The notes: a model not told the origin generated them from the letters alone. Positions 18,892-28,021 are shown, counted from the stretch's first letter. The stretch is DNA of 64,000 nucleotides from Alkalibacillus filiformis (GCF_030814115.1 NZ_JAUSUP010000001.1:186001-250000); one strand, 5' to 3'. Numbers and translations: made by a program.

Positions 18892-19869
18892 ATGGCACAA
18901 ATGACGATGATTCAAGCAATTACTAATGCCCTTCACACGGAATTAAAAAATGACGAAAACGTCCTTGTGTTCGGTGAAGACGTTGGCCAAAACGGCGGTG
19001 TGTTCCGTGCAACTGAAGGTTTACAAGAAGAATTCGGGGAAGAGCGCGTATTTGACACGCCATTAGCTGAGTCAGGTATTATCGGTCTAGCAGTTGGTAT
19101 GTCAACTCAAGGTTTACGCCCTGTACCTGAGATTCAGTTCTTCGGCTTCGTATTTGAGGCGATGGATGCGGTAAGTGGCCAAGCTGCACGTATGCGTTAT
19201 CGTTCTGGCGGTCGTTGGCATGCACCGATGACAATCCGCTCACCATTTGGTGGTGGTGTACACACTCCAGAACTACACGCAGATAGTTTAGAAGGTTTAA
19301 TGGCACAACAGCCGGGTCTTAAAGTCGTTATTCCTTCAAACCCTTACGATGCAAAAGGTTTATTAATTCAGTCTATTCGTGATAATGATCCAGTAATTTT
19401 CTTAGAACATATGAAGCTTTACCGTTCATTCCGTGAAGAAGTACCTGAAGAAGAGTACACAATCGACTTAGGTAAAGCGAACGTTAAGCGTGAAGGTAGT
19501 GACATTACATTCGTTGCTTACGGCGCAATGGTACATGCAGCATTAAAAGCAGCTGATGAACTAAAAGAAGAAGGAATCGAAGCAGAAGTTATTGATTTAC
19601 GTACAGTAGCTCCAGTTGATATCGATACTATTATTGAATCAGTAGAGAAAACAAATCGTGCTGTCGTCATTCAAGAAGCTCAGAAGCAAGCAGGTATTGC
19701 AGCTAGCATTGTTTCAGAGATTCAAGAGCGTGCGATTTTACACTTAGAAGCACCAGTTCTACGTGTAACGGCACCAGATACAGTTTATCCATTCTCAGAA
19801 GCAGAAGAAGTATGGTTACCAAACCATAAAGATATTGTTGAGAAAGCGAAACAATCGATTAACTTTTAA
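18892..19869 (+). CDS. pdhB: Pyruvate dehydrogenase E1 beta subunit
   Basis: A 325-residue transketolase-like beta subunit. The conserved [18 protein letters not shown] and PLAESGIIG segments (residues about 22-65) contribute to the cofactor site, and the C-terminal transketolase domain shows [11 protein letters not shown]. It starts three bases after pdhA with AAAGGAG upstream. It works only with PdhA in the E1 heterotetramer, bound to E2. Confidence 0.96.
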   Translation: MAQMTMIQAITNALHTELKNDENVLVFGEDVGQNGGVFRATEGLQEEFGEERVFDTPLAESGIIGLAVGMSTQGLRPVPEIQFFGFVFEAMDAVSGQAARMRYRSGGRWHAPMTIRSPFGGGVHTPELHADSLEGLMAQQPGLKVVIPSNPYDAKGLLIQSIRDNDPVIFLEHMKLYRSFREEVPEEEYTIDLGKANVKREGSDITFVAYGAMVHAALKAADELKEEGIEAEVIDLRTVAPVDIDTIIESVEKTNRAVVIQEAQKQAGIAASIVSEIQERAILHLEAPVLRVTAPDTVYPFSEAEEVWLPNHKDIVEKAKQSINF

Positions 19870-19896
19870 TGAATATTAGAATAGGAGGGTATAATC

Positions 19897-21210
19897 GTGG
19901 CCTTTGAATTTAAGCTACCGGATATCGGTGAAGGTATACATGAAGGTGAAATCGCCAAATGGTTTATTAAACCTGGTGATGAAATTCAAGAAGACGATGT
20001 ATTGTGTGAAGTTCAAAATGATAAAGCAGTTGTCGAAATTCCTTCACCAGTTGAAGGTACAGTTAAAGATGTACGAGTAGATGAAGGTGAAGTTGCGACT
20101 GTAGGTGACACAATTGTAACGATTGATGCTGAAGGTTATGAAGATGAAGGTTCTGATGATGCAGAACAGTCAGAAGCAAAAGAAGAGCCTAAAGAAGAAC
20201 CGAAAGAGGATAAACAAGAGGCTAAAACGGACTCTGACGAAAAAGTCGGTGGCAATGAATCAGACGTAGATGAAAATCAACGTGTTATTGCAATGCCATC
20301 TGTTCGTAAATATGCTCGTGAAAATGATGTAGACATTCGTCAAGTATCAGGTTCAGGTAAGAACGGCCGTATCCTAAAAGAAGATGTAGATACATTCTTA
20401 AGTGGAGATCAACAAGTGGAAGCTCCGACTGAAGCGAAAGATCAAGCTGAAGAGCAAACGACTGAAGCTTCTAATGAGACAAAACAAGAGCCTGTATTAG
20501 AAGGTCAATATCCAGAAACGCGTGAAAAGATTAGCGGTGTCCGCAAAGCAATCGCTAAAGCAATGGTTAATTCTAAGCATACAGCGCCACACGTAACATT
20601 AATGGATGAAGTTGATGTAACAGAACTTGTTAATCACCGTAAGAAGTTTAAAGAAGTTGCTGCTGAGCAAGATATTAAGCTAACTTACTTACCATATGTT
20701 GTGAAGGCATTAGTATCAACACTGAAGAAATACCCAGTATTAAACACATCTTTTGATGATGATACTGAAGAGTTAATTCAGAAGCATTACTACAACATTG
20801 GTATTGCTGCTGATACAGATAAAGGCTTATTAGTACCAGTCGTTAAAGATGCTGATCGTAAATCAGTATTCCAAATCTCAAGTGATGTAAACGATTTGGC
20901 AACGAAAGCTCGTGATGGTAAACTATCTTCAGAAGAAATGAAAGGTGCATCAAGTTCAATCACTAATATTGGTTCAGCTGGAGGTAAGTGGTTCACACCA
21001 GTTATTAACCATCCTGAAGTAGCGATTTTAGGCATCGGTCGTATTAGTGAAGAACCAGTTGTGCGTGATGGAGAAGTAGTAGCAGCTCCAGTATTAGCTA
21101 TTTCATTAAGCTTCGACCATCGTATCATTGATGGTGCAACAGCGCAGCATGCTATGAACCATGTAAAACGTTTATTACATGATCCACAATTAATTATGAT
21201 GGAGGCGTAG
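19897..21210 (+). CDS. pdhC: Dihydrolipoamide acetyltransferase E2
   Basis: The 437-residue structural core of the pyruvate dehydrogenase complex. One lipoyl domain (1-80) carries the lipoylated K43 in [12 protein letters not shown]. An acidic Glu/Lys-rich linker follows, then the peripheral subunit-binding domain (about 129-165, [15 protein letters not shown]), a second linker, and the catalytic domain ending in [10 protein letters not shown] with H408 and D412. It starts with GTG behind AGGAGGG. The linkers are more acidic than the usual Ala/Pro type, in line with the rest of the proteome. Confidence 0.96.
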   Translation: MAFEFKLPDIGEGIHEGEIAKWFIKPGDEIQEDDVLCEVQNDKAVVEIPSPVEGTVKDVRVDEGEVATVGDTIVTIDAEGYEDEGSDDAEQSEAKEEPKEEPKEDKQEAKTDSDEKVGGNESDVDENQRVIAMPSVRKYARENDVDIRQVSGSGKNGRILKEDVDTFLSGDQQVEAPTEAKDQAEEQTTEASNETKQEPVLEGQYPETREKISGVRKAIAKAMVNSKHTAPHVTLMDEVDVTELVNHRKKFKEVAAEQDIKLTYLPYVVKALVSTLKKYPVLNTSFDDDTEELIQKHYYNIGIAADTDKGLLVPVVKDADRKSVFQISSDVNDLATKARDGKLSSEEMKGASSSITNIGSAGGKWFTPVINHPEVAILGIGRISEEPVVRDGEVVAAPVLAISLSFDHRIIDGATAQHAMNHVKRLLHDPQLIMMEA

Positions 21211-21215
21211 ATTTT

Positions 21216-22625
21216 ATGGTAGTAGGAGATTTCCCGGTAGAGGTAGACACACTCGTAGTAGGAGCAGGCCCTGGTGGATATGTTGCAGCGATTCGTGCTG
21301 CACAAATGGGGCAAAACGTAACAATTGTTGATAAAGGTAACTTAGGAGGCGTTTGCTTAAACGTAGGTTGTGTTCCTTCTAAGGCACTCATCTCTGCAGG
21401 TCACCGTTACGAACACGCTAGTGGCTCAGATGATATGGGTATTGTGGCAGAAAACGTATCTGTTGACTTTTCAAAAGTTCAAGAGTGGAAAGGTCAAGTT
21501 GTTGATAAGCTAACTGGCGGTGTTGAAGGCTTATTAAAAGCGAACAAAGTCGACATCGTAAAAGGTGAAGTTTACTTCGTAGACCAAAACACAGCTAAAA
21601 TTATGGACGATAAACAGTCACAAACATACAAGTTCAAAGACGTGATCGTTGCGACTGGTTCACGTCCAGTTGAATTAAAGCCGTTCCCTTACTCTGATCG
21701 CGTTTTAGATTCAACAGGTGCTCTAGAACTTGATGATATCCCAGAGAAAATGGTTGTAATCGGAGGTGGTTACATCGGTACAGAGCTTGGCGGAGCATAT
21801 GCTAGCTTCGGTACTGAAGTAACCATTCTAGAAGGTGAAAAAGACATTCTAGGCGGTTTTGAAAAACAAATGACACAACTTGTGAAAAAGCGCCTTAAGA
21901 AAAAAGGTGTTGACGTTGTAACGAACGCAATGGCACAAGGTGTAGAAGAGACAGATAACGGTGTTAAAGTTACGTATGAGCTTAAAGGTGAAGAGAAAAC
22001 TGTAGAAGCGGACTATCTACTAGTTACAGTTGGACGTCGCCCGAACACTGATGAAATTGGTTTAGAGGAAATCGGCGTTGAGTTAGATGATCAAGGTCTA
22101 ATTAAGATCGATAAGCAATGCCGTACAAACTTAGATAACGTTTATGCAATTGGTGATATTGTTGAAGGACCACCACTTGCACACAAAGCTTCTTATGAAG
22201 GTAAAATCGCTGCTGAAGCTATTAGCGGTGAAAAATCTGAAATTGACTACTTAGGTATTCCAGCAGTCGTATTCAGTGACCCTGAATTAGCTAGCGTTGG
22301 TCATACAGAAGATAGTGCAAAAGAAGCAGGATTTGAAGCAGAAGCTTCTAAATTCCCATTCGGTGCAAACGGCCGTGCGCTATCACTTAACGATTCAGAT
22401 GGGTTCGTGAAGCTTGTAACACGTAAATCTGATGGTTTAGTAATCGGTGCTCAAGTAGCAGGACCAAATGCAAGTGACTTAATCTCTGAGTTAGGCTTAG
22501 CAGTTGAAGCTGGCATGACAGCTGAAGACTTAGCTCTAACGATCCATGCTCACCCAACTCTAGGTGAAACAGTGATGGAAGCAGCAGAAGTTGCAATTGG
22601 TATGCCGATCCACATCGCAAAATAA
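21216..22625 (+). CDS. pdhD: Dihydrolipoamide dehydrogenase E3
   Basis: A 469-residue FAD-dependent disulfide reductase that reoxidises dihydrolipoamide with NAD. The FAD site [10 protein letters not shown] (16-25), redox cysteines C47 and C52 in [13 protein letters not shown], the NAD site [11 protein letters not shown] and the catalytic HPTLGE (H446) are all present. Last gene of the operon, five bases after pdhC, whose end contains its GGAGG ribosome site. It may also serve other 2-oxo acid dehydrogenases. Confidence 0.96.
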   Translation: MVVGDFPVEVDTLVVGAGPGGYVAAIRAAQMGQNVTIVDKGNLGGVCLNVGCVPSKALISAGHRYEHASGSDDMGIVAENVSVDFSKVQEWKGQVVDKLTGGVEGLLKANKVDIVKGEVYFVDQNTAKIMDDKQSQTYKFKDVIVATGSRPVELKPFPYSDRVLDSTGALELDDIPEKMVVIGGGYIGTELGGAYASFGTEVTILEGEKDILGGFEKQMTQLVKKRLKKKGVDVVTNAMAQGVEETDNGVKVTYELKGEEKTVEADYLLVTVGRRPNTDEIGLEEIGVELDDQGLIKIDKQCRTNLDNVYAIGDIVEGPPLAHKASYEGKIAAEAISGEKSEIDYLGIPAVVFSDPELASVGHTEDSAKEAGFEAEASKFPFGANGRALSLNDSDGFVKLVTRKSDGLVIGAQVAGPNASDLISELGLAVEAGMTAEDLALTIHAHPTLGETVMEAAEVAIGMPIHIAK

Positions 22626-22633
22626 CGAACAAA

Positions 22634-22666
22634 ATATCCCTTGGCTTTTATGCCAAGGGGTATTTT
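22634..22666 (+). terminator. Terminator of the pdh operon
   Basis: CCCTTGGC / GCCAAGGG (extended by A-T pairs) closes a TTTTAT loop and is followed by TATTTTC. Confidence 0.8.
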
Positions 22667-22700
22667 CATGTTGAAATGGAAGGTCAGTATCAGTGTGAAC

Positions 22701-22850
22701 GCTGATAAAAAGTTGTGAACGCTGATAAAATTTCATGAGCGCTGATAAAAAGTTGTGAGCGCTGATAAAATTTCATGAGCGCTGATAAAATCTCAATAGC
22801 GCTGATAAAAAGTCACGAGTGCTGATCAAACTCCATGAAAGCTGATACAA
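22701..22850. repeat. Array of eight 20-nt tandem repeats
   Basis: Eight consecutive units begin GCTGATAAAA (last two degenerate: GCTGATCAAA, GCTGATACAA) at an exact 20-base spacing from 22701 to 22841; a partial unit may precede. The second half alternates between an AGTTGTGAGC-like and a TTTCATGAGC-like form in units 1-4, giving a 40-base higher-order period. Later units decay. Every frame contains stops, so it is non-coding. It lies between the pdh terminator and the terminator of the facing BCCT gene, and accounts for most of the gap 22626-22903. Confidence 0.9.
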
Positions 22851-22868
22851 AAAACGATTCCTTATATA

Positions 22869-22899
22869 AACAGGCTGTCCCAAACTAAGACAGCCTGTT
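22869..22899 (-). terminator. Terminator of the BCCT transporter gene
   Basis: AACAGGCTGTC / GACAGCCTGTT form a perfect 11-bp stem with a 9-base loop; on the reverse strand it is followed by TATATAAGG, a weak T tract. Confidence 0.65.
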
Positions 22900-22903
22900 C
22901 ATT

Positions 22904-24448
22904 TTATGACTCTTCACGTTTCTTTCGTCTTAATGGATAATTACGTGCTTCTTCTCTAAATGCTTTCACGAGTGAGAAGATGATTAATATGAGCACGAAG
23001 GCAAATGGGAATGCAGCTATAATCGATGCTGTCTGTAATGCACCTAAACCACCTTGCCATAATAACACAGCAGCAGTTGCTGATTGTACAACACCCCAAG
23101 AGAGTTTTACTCTTAAGTTCGGATTTAGACTTCCACCTGTCGTTTGCATCCCTAATACAAATGTGGCTGAGTCAGCAGACGTGATAAAGAATGTACTAAT
23201 TAATAAGATTGTTAAAAGTGTTGTGATGAGAGAAAAAGGATAATTTTCTAAAACAGTAAATAATGCTCCTTCTTCACCTACTTCTTCAACGACTGATTGA
23301 ATGTTCATGTCATGATGATATTCTAAAGAAATTGCTGATCCACCAAATGCTGAAAACCATAAAGCACCAAAAATTGTCGGGACAAGTAAAACACCAATTA
23401 CAAACTCGCGAACTGTACGCCCTCTAGAAACTCGGGCAATGAACATACCTACAAACGGTGCCCAAGCAATCCACCAAGCCCAATAGAAAATAGTCCAGCC
23501 TTCTAACCATTGTGTATCATCAGGACTAAATGGTGTTGTTCTAAAACTCATTGAAGGTAAATTTTGTACGTAACTTCCGAGCGTTGTTGTGAAGTAGTTC
23601 ATAATAAAGTTTGTTGGTCCTGCAAAGAGCATGAATAAAAGTAATACAAACATTAAAATGATATTTGTCGTACTTAAATATTTAATCCCTCTATTTAATC
23701 CTGTTAATGCTGAAAGCATAAATAAAACAGTAACTACAGCGATAATAATTAATTGTAGGTAAACGGTATTTTCGAGGTTTTCGTTAACGAAACCTAAACC
23801 ACTACTTATTTGTTGCGCTCCTAAACCTAACGATGTAGCTACACCAAAAATTGTTGCGAAAACTGCAATTGTATTGACAATAGTTCCATAAGTGTTATCC
23901 ATTTTATTTCCGAACAATGGTTTTAAAGTACTGCTAATTAGGCCTGGATAATCTTTTCTAAACTGAAAATACGCTAAAGCAAGGGCTAAGATAGCATAGA
24001 TTCCCCATGGATGTAATCCCCAATGGAAGAAACTATAACGCATTGCAACTCGTCCTGCTTCGCTTTGATCTGCTACGTCATAAGGTGGAGCGTTAAAATG
24101 TGAAATAGGTTCTGCAGCTCCCCAGAATACTAAACCAATCCCCATACCTGCGCTAAAAAGCATTCCGAACCAAGTTAAGTAATTATATTCAGGCTCATCT
24201 CCGTCTTTACCTAAAACGATATTCCCATATTTTGATACAACTAAAAATGCAGCAAATATGAGAAAGGCCGTAGCGGATAGTAAGTAAAACCACCCAAACT
24301 TCGAAACTAAAAACCCTTGAATGTTAGTAGTCACTTCGTTAAGGTTCCAATTCGGCCACGTCTCTTCAGGTATAACACCCCAAATAATAAATAAAATAGC
24401 AATCGCAAGGGATATATAAAACACTTTAGTTACCGATTCTCTCATCAT
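22904..24448 (-). CDS. BCCT-family betaine/carnitine/choline transporter
   Basis: A 514-residue protein with twelve hydrophobic segments. The GMGIGLVFWGAAEP motif near residue 107 contains the glycine-rich sodium/substrate segment of TM3, and the WAWWIAWAPFVGMFIARVSRGRTVREF stretch near 330 is the family hallmark in TM8. It should take up glycine betaine or a similar compatible solute, probably with sodium, and belongs to the OpuD/BetL/BetH branch. The tails are short. The start at 24448 (ATG) is preferred over a TTG six bases upstream, which overlaps the GAAAGG ribosome site spacing. Monocistronic, divergent from the deacetylase gene. It fits a halophilic lifestyle. Confidence 0.9.
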   Translation of the reverse strand: MMRESVTKVFYISLAIAILFIIWGVIPEETWPNWNLNEVTTNIQGFLVSKFGWFYLLSATAFLIFAAFLVVSKYGNIVLGKDGDEPEYNYLTWFGMLFSAGMGIGLVFWGAAEPISHFNAPPYDVADQSEAGRVAMRYSFFHWGLHPWGIYAILALALAYFQFRKDYPGLISSTLKPLFGNKMDNTYGTIVNTIAVFATIFGVATSLGLGAQQISSGLGFVNENLENTVYLQLIIIAVVTVLFMLSALTGLNRGIKYLSTTNIILMFVLLLFMLFAGPTNFIMNYFTTTLGSYVQNLPSMSFRTTPFSPDDTQWLEGWTIFYWAWWIAWAPFVGMFIARVSRGRTVREFVIGVLLVPTIFGALWFSAFGGSAISLEYHHDMNIQSVVEEVGEEGALFTVLENYPFSLITTLLTILLISTFFITSADSATFVLGMQTTGGSLNPNLRVKLSWGVVQSATAAVLLWQGGLGALQTASIIAAFPFAFVLILIIFSLVKAFREEARNYPLRRKKREES

Positions 24449-24625
24449 GATCAACCTTTCTGTTCATCTTAAGATGCACACAAGTCATACTAATTTGTTT
24501 TTAGTTTTGTCCATGGTTAACTTTAAATTCATGGAAATTTTTTTAGATTAAAATCGACAAAATTTATATTTATTTCTTAATGTAGTGTTATATAATGGGT
24601 TTATACATACAGAGGGGGACTAGAC

Positions 24626-25522
24626 ATGAGGAAGGTTATTTTTATTGCACTGCTCGGAATGTTTGTTATGTTAGCAGCATGTAGTGATGAAATAGAACAA
24701 ACAAACGAACACGAAGAAGAACCTGTTGAAGAACAAGAGGAAGAAGAAAAAGAAAATGGAAAAGAAGAAGAGGTACGAGAAGAAGACTCTGAAGAAGATG
24801 AACAAGAAGAAAATGATGAGGTAGAAGAGGAAGTTGAAGAAATTGAAGAAGACCAAGAGCCTCAATATGAGATGACAGAGAGTTGGGCTTTTTCCCCAAT
24901 AGATGATGCTAACCCAAGTGTTGTCTTACTAACGATTGATGATGCGCCAGATGGTCAGGCTTTAGAAATGGCAGAAACATTAAAGGCACTTGATGCTCCA
25001 GCGATTTTTTTCGTTAACGGTATTTTTATGGAAAGTGAAGAAGATCAGGAAATAGTAAGACAAATTCACGAGATGGGTTTTGCAATTGGAAACCACACAT
25101 ATAGTCATCAAAACTTGCAAAACATTTCTGAAGAAGAGCAACGTGAAGAAATTATTAGTTTAAGTGATATGATTGAAGAAGTTATAGGTGAGAAGCCTAA
25201 GTTCTTTAGAGCACCGCATGGGGCTAACACTGATTTTGCACGTGATTTAGTTGAAGGTGAAGGTATGCTCTTAATGAATTGGACGTACGGCTATGATTAT
25301 TTTGAGCCTTATATGGAAACAGAAAAACTGGCTGAAGCGATGATTACAGGTAAAGCGCCTGAGATCGATGTTCCTAACTCACTATTAAGAGATGGTGCGA
25401 ATTTGTTAATGCACGATCGTGAATGGACAAATGAAGCTTTAGAAGAAATTGTTGAAGGACTACGTGACCAAGGTTACGAAATGTTGGATCCTAATTTAAT
25501 CTTGACACCTGCAGACGAGTAA
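24626..25522 (+). CDS. Lipoprotein polysaccharide deacetylase with Glu-rich linker
   Basis: A 298-residue protein with a type II signal peptide (lipobox MLAAC), then about 60 residues that are nearly half Glu with no hydrophobic stretch (residues 22-80), then a NodB-homology domain. Catalytic motifs are visible in a variant form: TIDDAP (usually TFDDG), HTYSH for metal binding, RAPHG, and a C-terminal LMHD. It should deacetylate a cell-wall or extracellular polysaccharide from the outer membrane face. The change from TFDDG to TIDDAP and the acidic spacer are unusual. A TATAAT lies at 24591-24596. Confidence 0.85.
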   Translation: MRKVIFIALLGMFVMLAACSDEIEQTNEHEEEPVEEQEEEEKENGKEEEVREEDSEEDEQEENDEVEEEVEEIEEDQEPQYEMTESWAFSPIDDANPSVVLLTIDDAPDGQALEMAETLKALDAPAIFFVNGIFMESEEDQEIVRQIHEMGFAIGNHTYSHQNLQNISEEEQREEIISLSDMIEEVIGEKPKFFRAPHGANTDFARDLVEGEGMLLMNWTYGYDYFEPYMETEKLAEAMITGKAPEIDVPNSLLRDGANLLMHDREWTNEALEEIVEGLRDQGYEMLDPNLILTPADE

Positions 25523-25549
25523 AGAGTGGAGTAATCCGCTCTTTTTTTA
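25523..25549 (+). terminator. Terminator after the deacetylase gene
   Basis: AGAGTGGA / TCCGCTCT with a GTAA loop and seven T's. Confidence 0.8.
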
Positions 25550-25618
25550 TATCTATAATGTACTACTATATGACAGTTAATAAATAGTATGATACAAATA
25601 ATTAATTTATATAACCTA

Positions 25619-25647
25619 TTGCAATAATTAGTATGACATAATATACT
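25619..25647 (+). promoter_or_regulatory. sr1 promoter with CcpN-like box
   Basis: TTGCAA (25619-25624) and TATACT (25642-25647) are 17 bases apart. TATGACATAAT at 25632-25642, between the boxes, matches the CcpN consensus TRTGHYATAYW at 10 of 11 positions. CcpN represses sr1 during growth on sugar in B. subtilis. Similar TATGA motifs occur further upstream (25567, 25588). The remaining 25550-25618 is AT-rich and shows nothing else. Confidence 0.65.
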
Positions 25648-25692
25648 ATTAATAACTTAATTGTTATATCACTGTCTGAAAGGGGAATTTGA

Positions 25693-25803
25693 ATGGGTAC
25701 GATTGTATGCTCAAGCTGCCAGCGTGTGATTGATCATTTCGATTATGAAAAGGTAACGGTATTATATAGTAGCCATTGTTCTTGCAAAAAGGATAAAAAA
25801 TAA
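25693..25803 (+). CDS. sr1P: SR1P, GapA-binding peptide
   Basis: A 36-residue peptide starting MGTIVCSSCQRVIDHFDYEK, followed by VTVLY and a Cys/Lys-rich tail. The MGTIVC start, the second CxxC-type cysteine, IDHFxxEKVT and LY match the small GapA-binding SR1P family. In B. subtilis SR1P binds glyceraldehyde-3-phosphate dehydrogenase GapA and, through it, raises RNase J1 activity. Four cysteines could bind metal. AAAGGGG lies eight bases upstream of the ATG. Its location inside an RNA with its own promoter and terminator supports the call. Confidence 0.85.
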   Translation: MGTIVCSSCQRVIDHFDYEKVTVLYSSHCSCKKDKK

Positions 25804-25809
25804 ATAACA

Positions 25810-25825
25810 TTGCAACCGCTTACAA
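25810..25825 (+). promoter_or_regulatory. cre-like CcpA site inside the SR1 transcript
   Basis: The 16 bases fit the cre consensus WTGNAANCGNWWNCAW at every defined position. The site lies just after the SR1P stop codon and before the terminator, so CcpA bound here could block elongation, or it could act on the downstream gene at 25937. It might instead be part of the RNA's pairing region. Confidence 0.6.
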
Positions 25826-25844
25826 AAAATGTTTGGTGCGCATT

Positions 25845-25880
25845 AAGGTACATGTTCAATCATGTGCCTTTTTCTTTTTT
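25845..25880 (+). terminator. Terminator of SR1
   Basis: AAGGTACATG / CATGTGCCTT (one G-U pair) with a TTCAAT loop and a long T-rich tail. Confidence 0.85.
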
Positions 25881-25936
25881 ACTTTATTGGTGTGCCTATT
25901 TAAAAAATGCTATACTACTTAGCAAGGGAGTGGTAA

Positions 25937-26902
25937 TTGGTGGCAATACGAACTAAAGTTACAGAAATGTTAAGTATTGATTGGCCTATTATACAAGGTG
26001 GTTTGGCTCATTTAGCATATGCTGATTTGGCCGCTGCTGTCTCGAATGCTGGTGGACTTGGTCAAATTACAGCAATGAGTTTGCCGAGTGATGAAGCATT
26101 AAGAGAAGAAATACATAAAGTAAAACAAATGACTGACCGAGCTTATGGCGTTAACTTTGCAATCGGTCAAGGGTACAGTTCTTTTGAAGAGCGAGTACAA
26201 ATCGCTATTGATGAAAACGTCCCTGTTATATCAATTACTGGCGGTAATCCTAAACCAGTTTTGGACCTAGTGAAAGGGACAGGTATAAAAACATTGGTAT
26301 TAGTTGCTGCAAAACGACAAGCAATTAAAGCAGCTGAGCTTGGTGCTGATGCGGTGATGGTTGTCGGACATGAAGGTGGAGGCCATTTAGGTCGTGATGA
26401 CATTGGAACATTTGTCTTGACGCCTGAAGTAGTTGATGCTGTTGATGTACCTGTAATAGCATCAGGAGGTATAAGTGATGGACGTGGGTTAATGGCAGCT
26501 TTAGCATTAGGGGCGGAAGGTATAGAAATGGGGACACGGTTTATTGCAACGAAAGAATGTGTCCATGCTCATGAACAGTATAAACAAGCATTATTAAACG
26601 CCGATGAGCAATCTACAGTTTTAATTAAAAAATCACTAGGTCAACCAGCTCGAGCAATCAAAAACGAATGGACCAATCAAATATTAAAATTAGAAGCACA
26701 AGAAGTGGGTTATGAAGGATTGAAAGATTATATTAGTGGGAATGCTAATAAACGTTATATTTATGACGGAGTCGAGTCTGAAGGGTTTGGTTGGGCAGGT
26801 CAAGTTGCTATGCGAATTCAAGAAGTTCCGACTGTTCAACAACTCTTCACTCAAATCGAGGATGAAGTTAACAAAGTACAAGAAAAGTGGAAAAACAGCT
26901 AG
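25937..26902 (+). CDS. Nitronate monooxygenase / FabK-like flavin TIM-barrel protein
   Basis: A 321-residue FMN-binding TIM-barrel protein of the nitronate monooxygenase / enoyl-ACP reductase II family. Visible family features are WPIIQGGLAH at the start, SNAGGLGQI, the GHEGGGHLG loop near residue 147 and the phosphate-binding IASGGISDGRG and MGTRFIAT segments. It could oxidise nitronates or reduce a substrate; the branch cannot be fixed by eye. The start is TTG at 25937 or the adjacent GTG at 25940, behind GGGAGTGG. The gene for YktA follows after 12 bases, probably in one transcript. Confidence 0.8.
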   Translation: MVAIRTKVTEMLSIDWPIIQGGLAHLAYADLAAAVSNAGGLGQITAMSLPSDEALREEIHKVKQMTDRAYGVNFAIGQGYSSFEERVQIAIDENVPVISITGGNPKPVLDLVKGTGIKTLVLVAAKRQAIKAAELGADAVMVVGHEGGGHLGRDDIGTFVLTPEVVDAVDVPVIASGGISDGRGLMAALALGAEGIEMGTRFIATKECVHAHEQYKQALLNADEQSTVLIKKSLGQPARAIKNEWTNQILKLEAQEVGYEGLKDYISGNANKRYIYDGVESEGFGWAGQVAMRIQEVPTVQQLFTQIEDEVNKVQEKWKNS

Positions 26903-26914
26903 AGAGGTGAGCAA

Positions 26915-27187
26915 ATGAATTATCATTATCCAATTGATCCTGAATGGTCGACAGAGCAAGTCATGGATGTCGTGCAATTTTTCAATACGGTTGAAGAAGC
27001 TTACGAAGGTGAAGTAGAAAAAGAGAAAGTGTTAGACCATTATAGTAAATTTAAGAAAATTGTTCCAGCTAAAGATGAGGAAAAAACGATGTTTAAAGAG
27101 TTCGAAAAACATTCAGGCTATACACCTTATAAAGTGGTCAAAAAAGCACAAGAAGCTGAACAGAGTGAAAACGTCACGATGAAATAA
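26915..27187 (+). CDS. yktA: UPF0223 family protein YktA
   Basis: A 90-residue acidic cytosolic protein. The NYHYPIDPEWSTEQ start and the EKVLDHYSKFKKIVPAKDEEK segment are typical of the UPF0223 family, whose role is unknown. Position before yktB and yktC/suhB matches B. subtilis. GAGGTGAG ribosome site upstream. Confidence 0.9.
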   Translation: MNYHYPIDPEWSTEQVMDVVQFFNTVEEAYEGEVEKEKVLDHYSKFKKIVPAKDEEKTMFKEFEKHSGYTPYKVVKKAQEAEQSENVTMK

Positions 27188-27189
27188 AA

Positions 27190-27220
27190 AGACCCCAAAA
27201 GTAGCTCTTTTGGGGTTTTG
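27190..27220. terminator. Bidirectional terminator between yktA and yktB
   Basis: ACCCCAAAAG / CTTTTGGGGT, a perfect 10-bp stem with a TAGCT loop, with A's on one side and TTT on the other. Confidence 0.85.
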
Positions 27221-27225
27221 ACACA

Positions 27226-27864
27226 TTAATTTTGAACTTGTTTTGTTAAGTTATAAAGACTCATTACCGTTTCCATTGTTTCTTCGCAAGCTTTAATAAA
27301 CGTGTCACCATCTTGTAGTCGTTCATCATGACGGTCAAATGTTTGACCACAAAGGATCTCGGCTTTTTTGACGTTTTCGAGTCGATCGACAAGTTCATCA
27401 AATTGTCCGTTCTTCATATCAACATGTGATATAGTATCAGGCTTCATGTGATCTTTAGACCAAACGAAATGATCTGGAATATTATTTAATACATCTTGCT
27501 TATTGTTTTTTAATTGTCTTGCAAAGTCGCCTTTTATTGGGCTTTCATAAATGACAGCAAACCAAACAAAGACATGTGATTCCCACATACCAATTTGAAA
27601 ATGTGGTAACTTTTTATAGCCGCGCTTATTGCTTGCTAACGCTGCCCAAGTATCATTCGGTGGGTTTGTTTTACGGCGAGCATGTTTGGCAACGTGGACA
27701 AACATTTCATCACCAGCTAATGAAGATACTGTTGGTTCGATCGTTTCAGCGATAGTTTGTAATTTCGGCGATACACGACTTTTAAGTTCAGTCATACGTT
27801 CATCTAATCCATCAATTGTAAATACATCGAAGTCAGCTTGTTCAAATCCTCGGAAAGTCGTCAT
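27226..27864 (-). CDS. yktB: UPF0637 family protein YktB
   Basis: A 212-residue soluble protein of the UPF0637 (DUF1054) family. Recognisable segments are FxGFEQADFDVFTIDGLDERM at the start, HVAKHARRKTNPPNDTWAA and KRGYKKLPHFQIGMW. The function is unknown. AAAGGAG precedes the ATG. Transcribed opposite to yktA and suhB. Confidence 0.88.
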   Translation of the reverse strand: MTTFRGFEQADFDVFTIDGLDERMTELKSRVSPKLQTIAETIEPTVSSLAGDEMFVHVAKHARRKTNPPNDTWAALASNKRGYKKLPHFQIGMWESHVFVWFAVIYESPIKGDFARQLKNNKQDVLNNIPDHFVWSKDHMKPDTISHVDMKNGQFDELVDRLENVKKAEILCGQTFDRHDERLQDGDTFIKACEETMETVMSLYNLTKQVQN

Positions 27865-28021
27865 AAAATCGCTCCTTTATTAAATTGTTTTTATTATTAC
27901 TTTAAACATATTCTAACATAAATCGACGTTTAATACTTAATGAGACACATAGTGCGTTTGAGTACCATTATTATAATTCGTAAAACACATTTGTAATCAG
28001 AGAAAAGGGGTTACTTACAAT

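Larger units (their letters stand above)
25654..25880 (+). ncRNA. sr1: SR1 dual-function small RNA
   Basis: A unit of about 225 nt has its own promoter, a short open frame and a strong terminator, and lies downstream of pdhD as in B. subtilis, where sr1 sits between pdhD and speA. SR1 of B. subtilis (205 nt) encodes the peptide SR1P and also base-pairs with ahrC mRNA, the arginine catabolic activator. The 5' end is estimated from the -10 box; the 3' end from the terminator. Whether base-pairing function is kept cannot be told from here. BCCT and deacetylase genes have come between pdhD and sr1, and speA is absent. Confidence 0.75.

Noticed and set aside
22701-22850. CRISPR array
   Set aside because: The 20-base units are contiguous with no variable spacers and no cas genes are nearby; unit ends vary gradually, not as repeat/spacer.
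24666-24899. Leu/Phe-rich antisense frames over the deacetylase linker
   Set aside because: They are the reverse complement of the GAA/GAG-rich linker and not independent genes.
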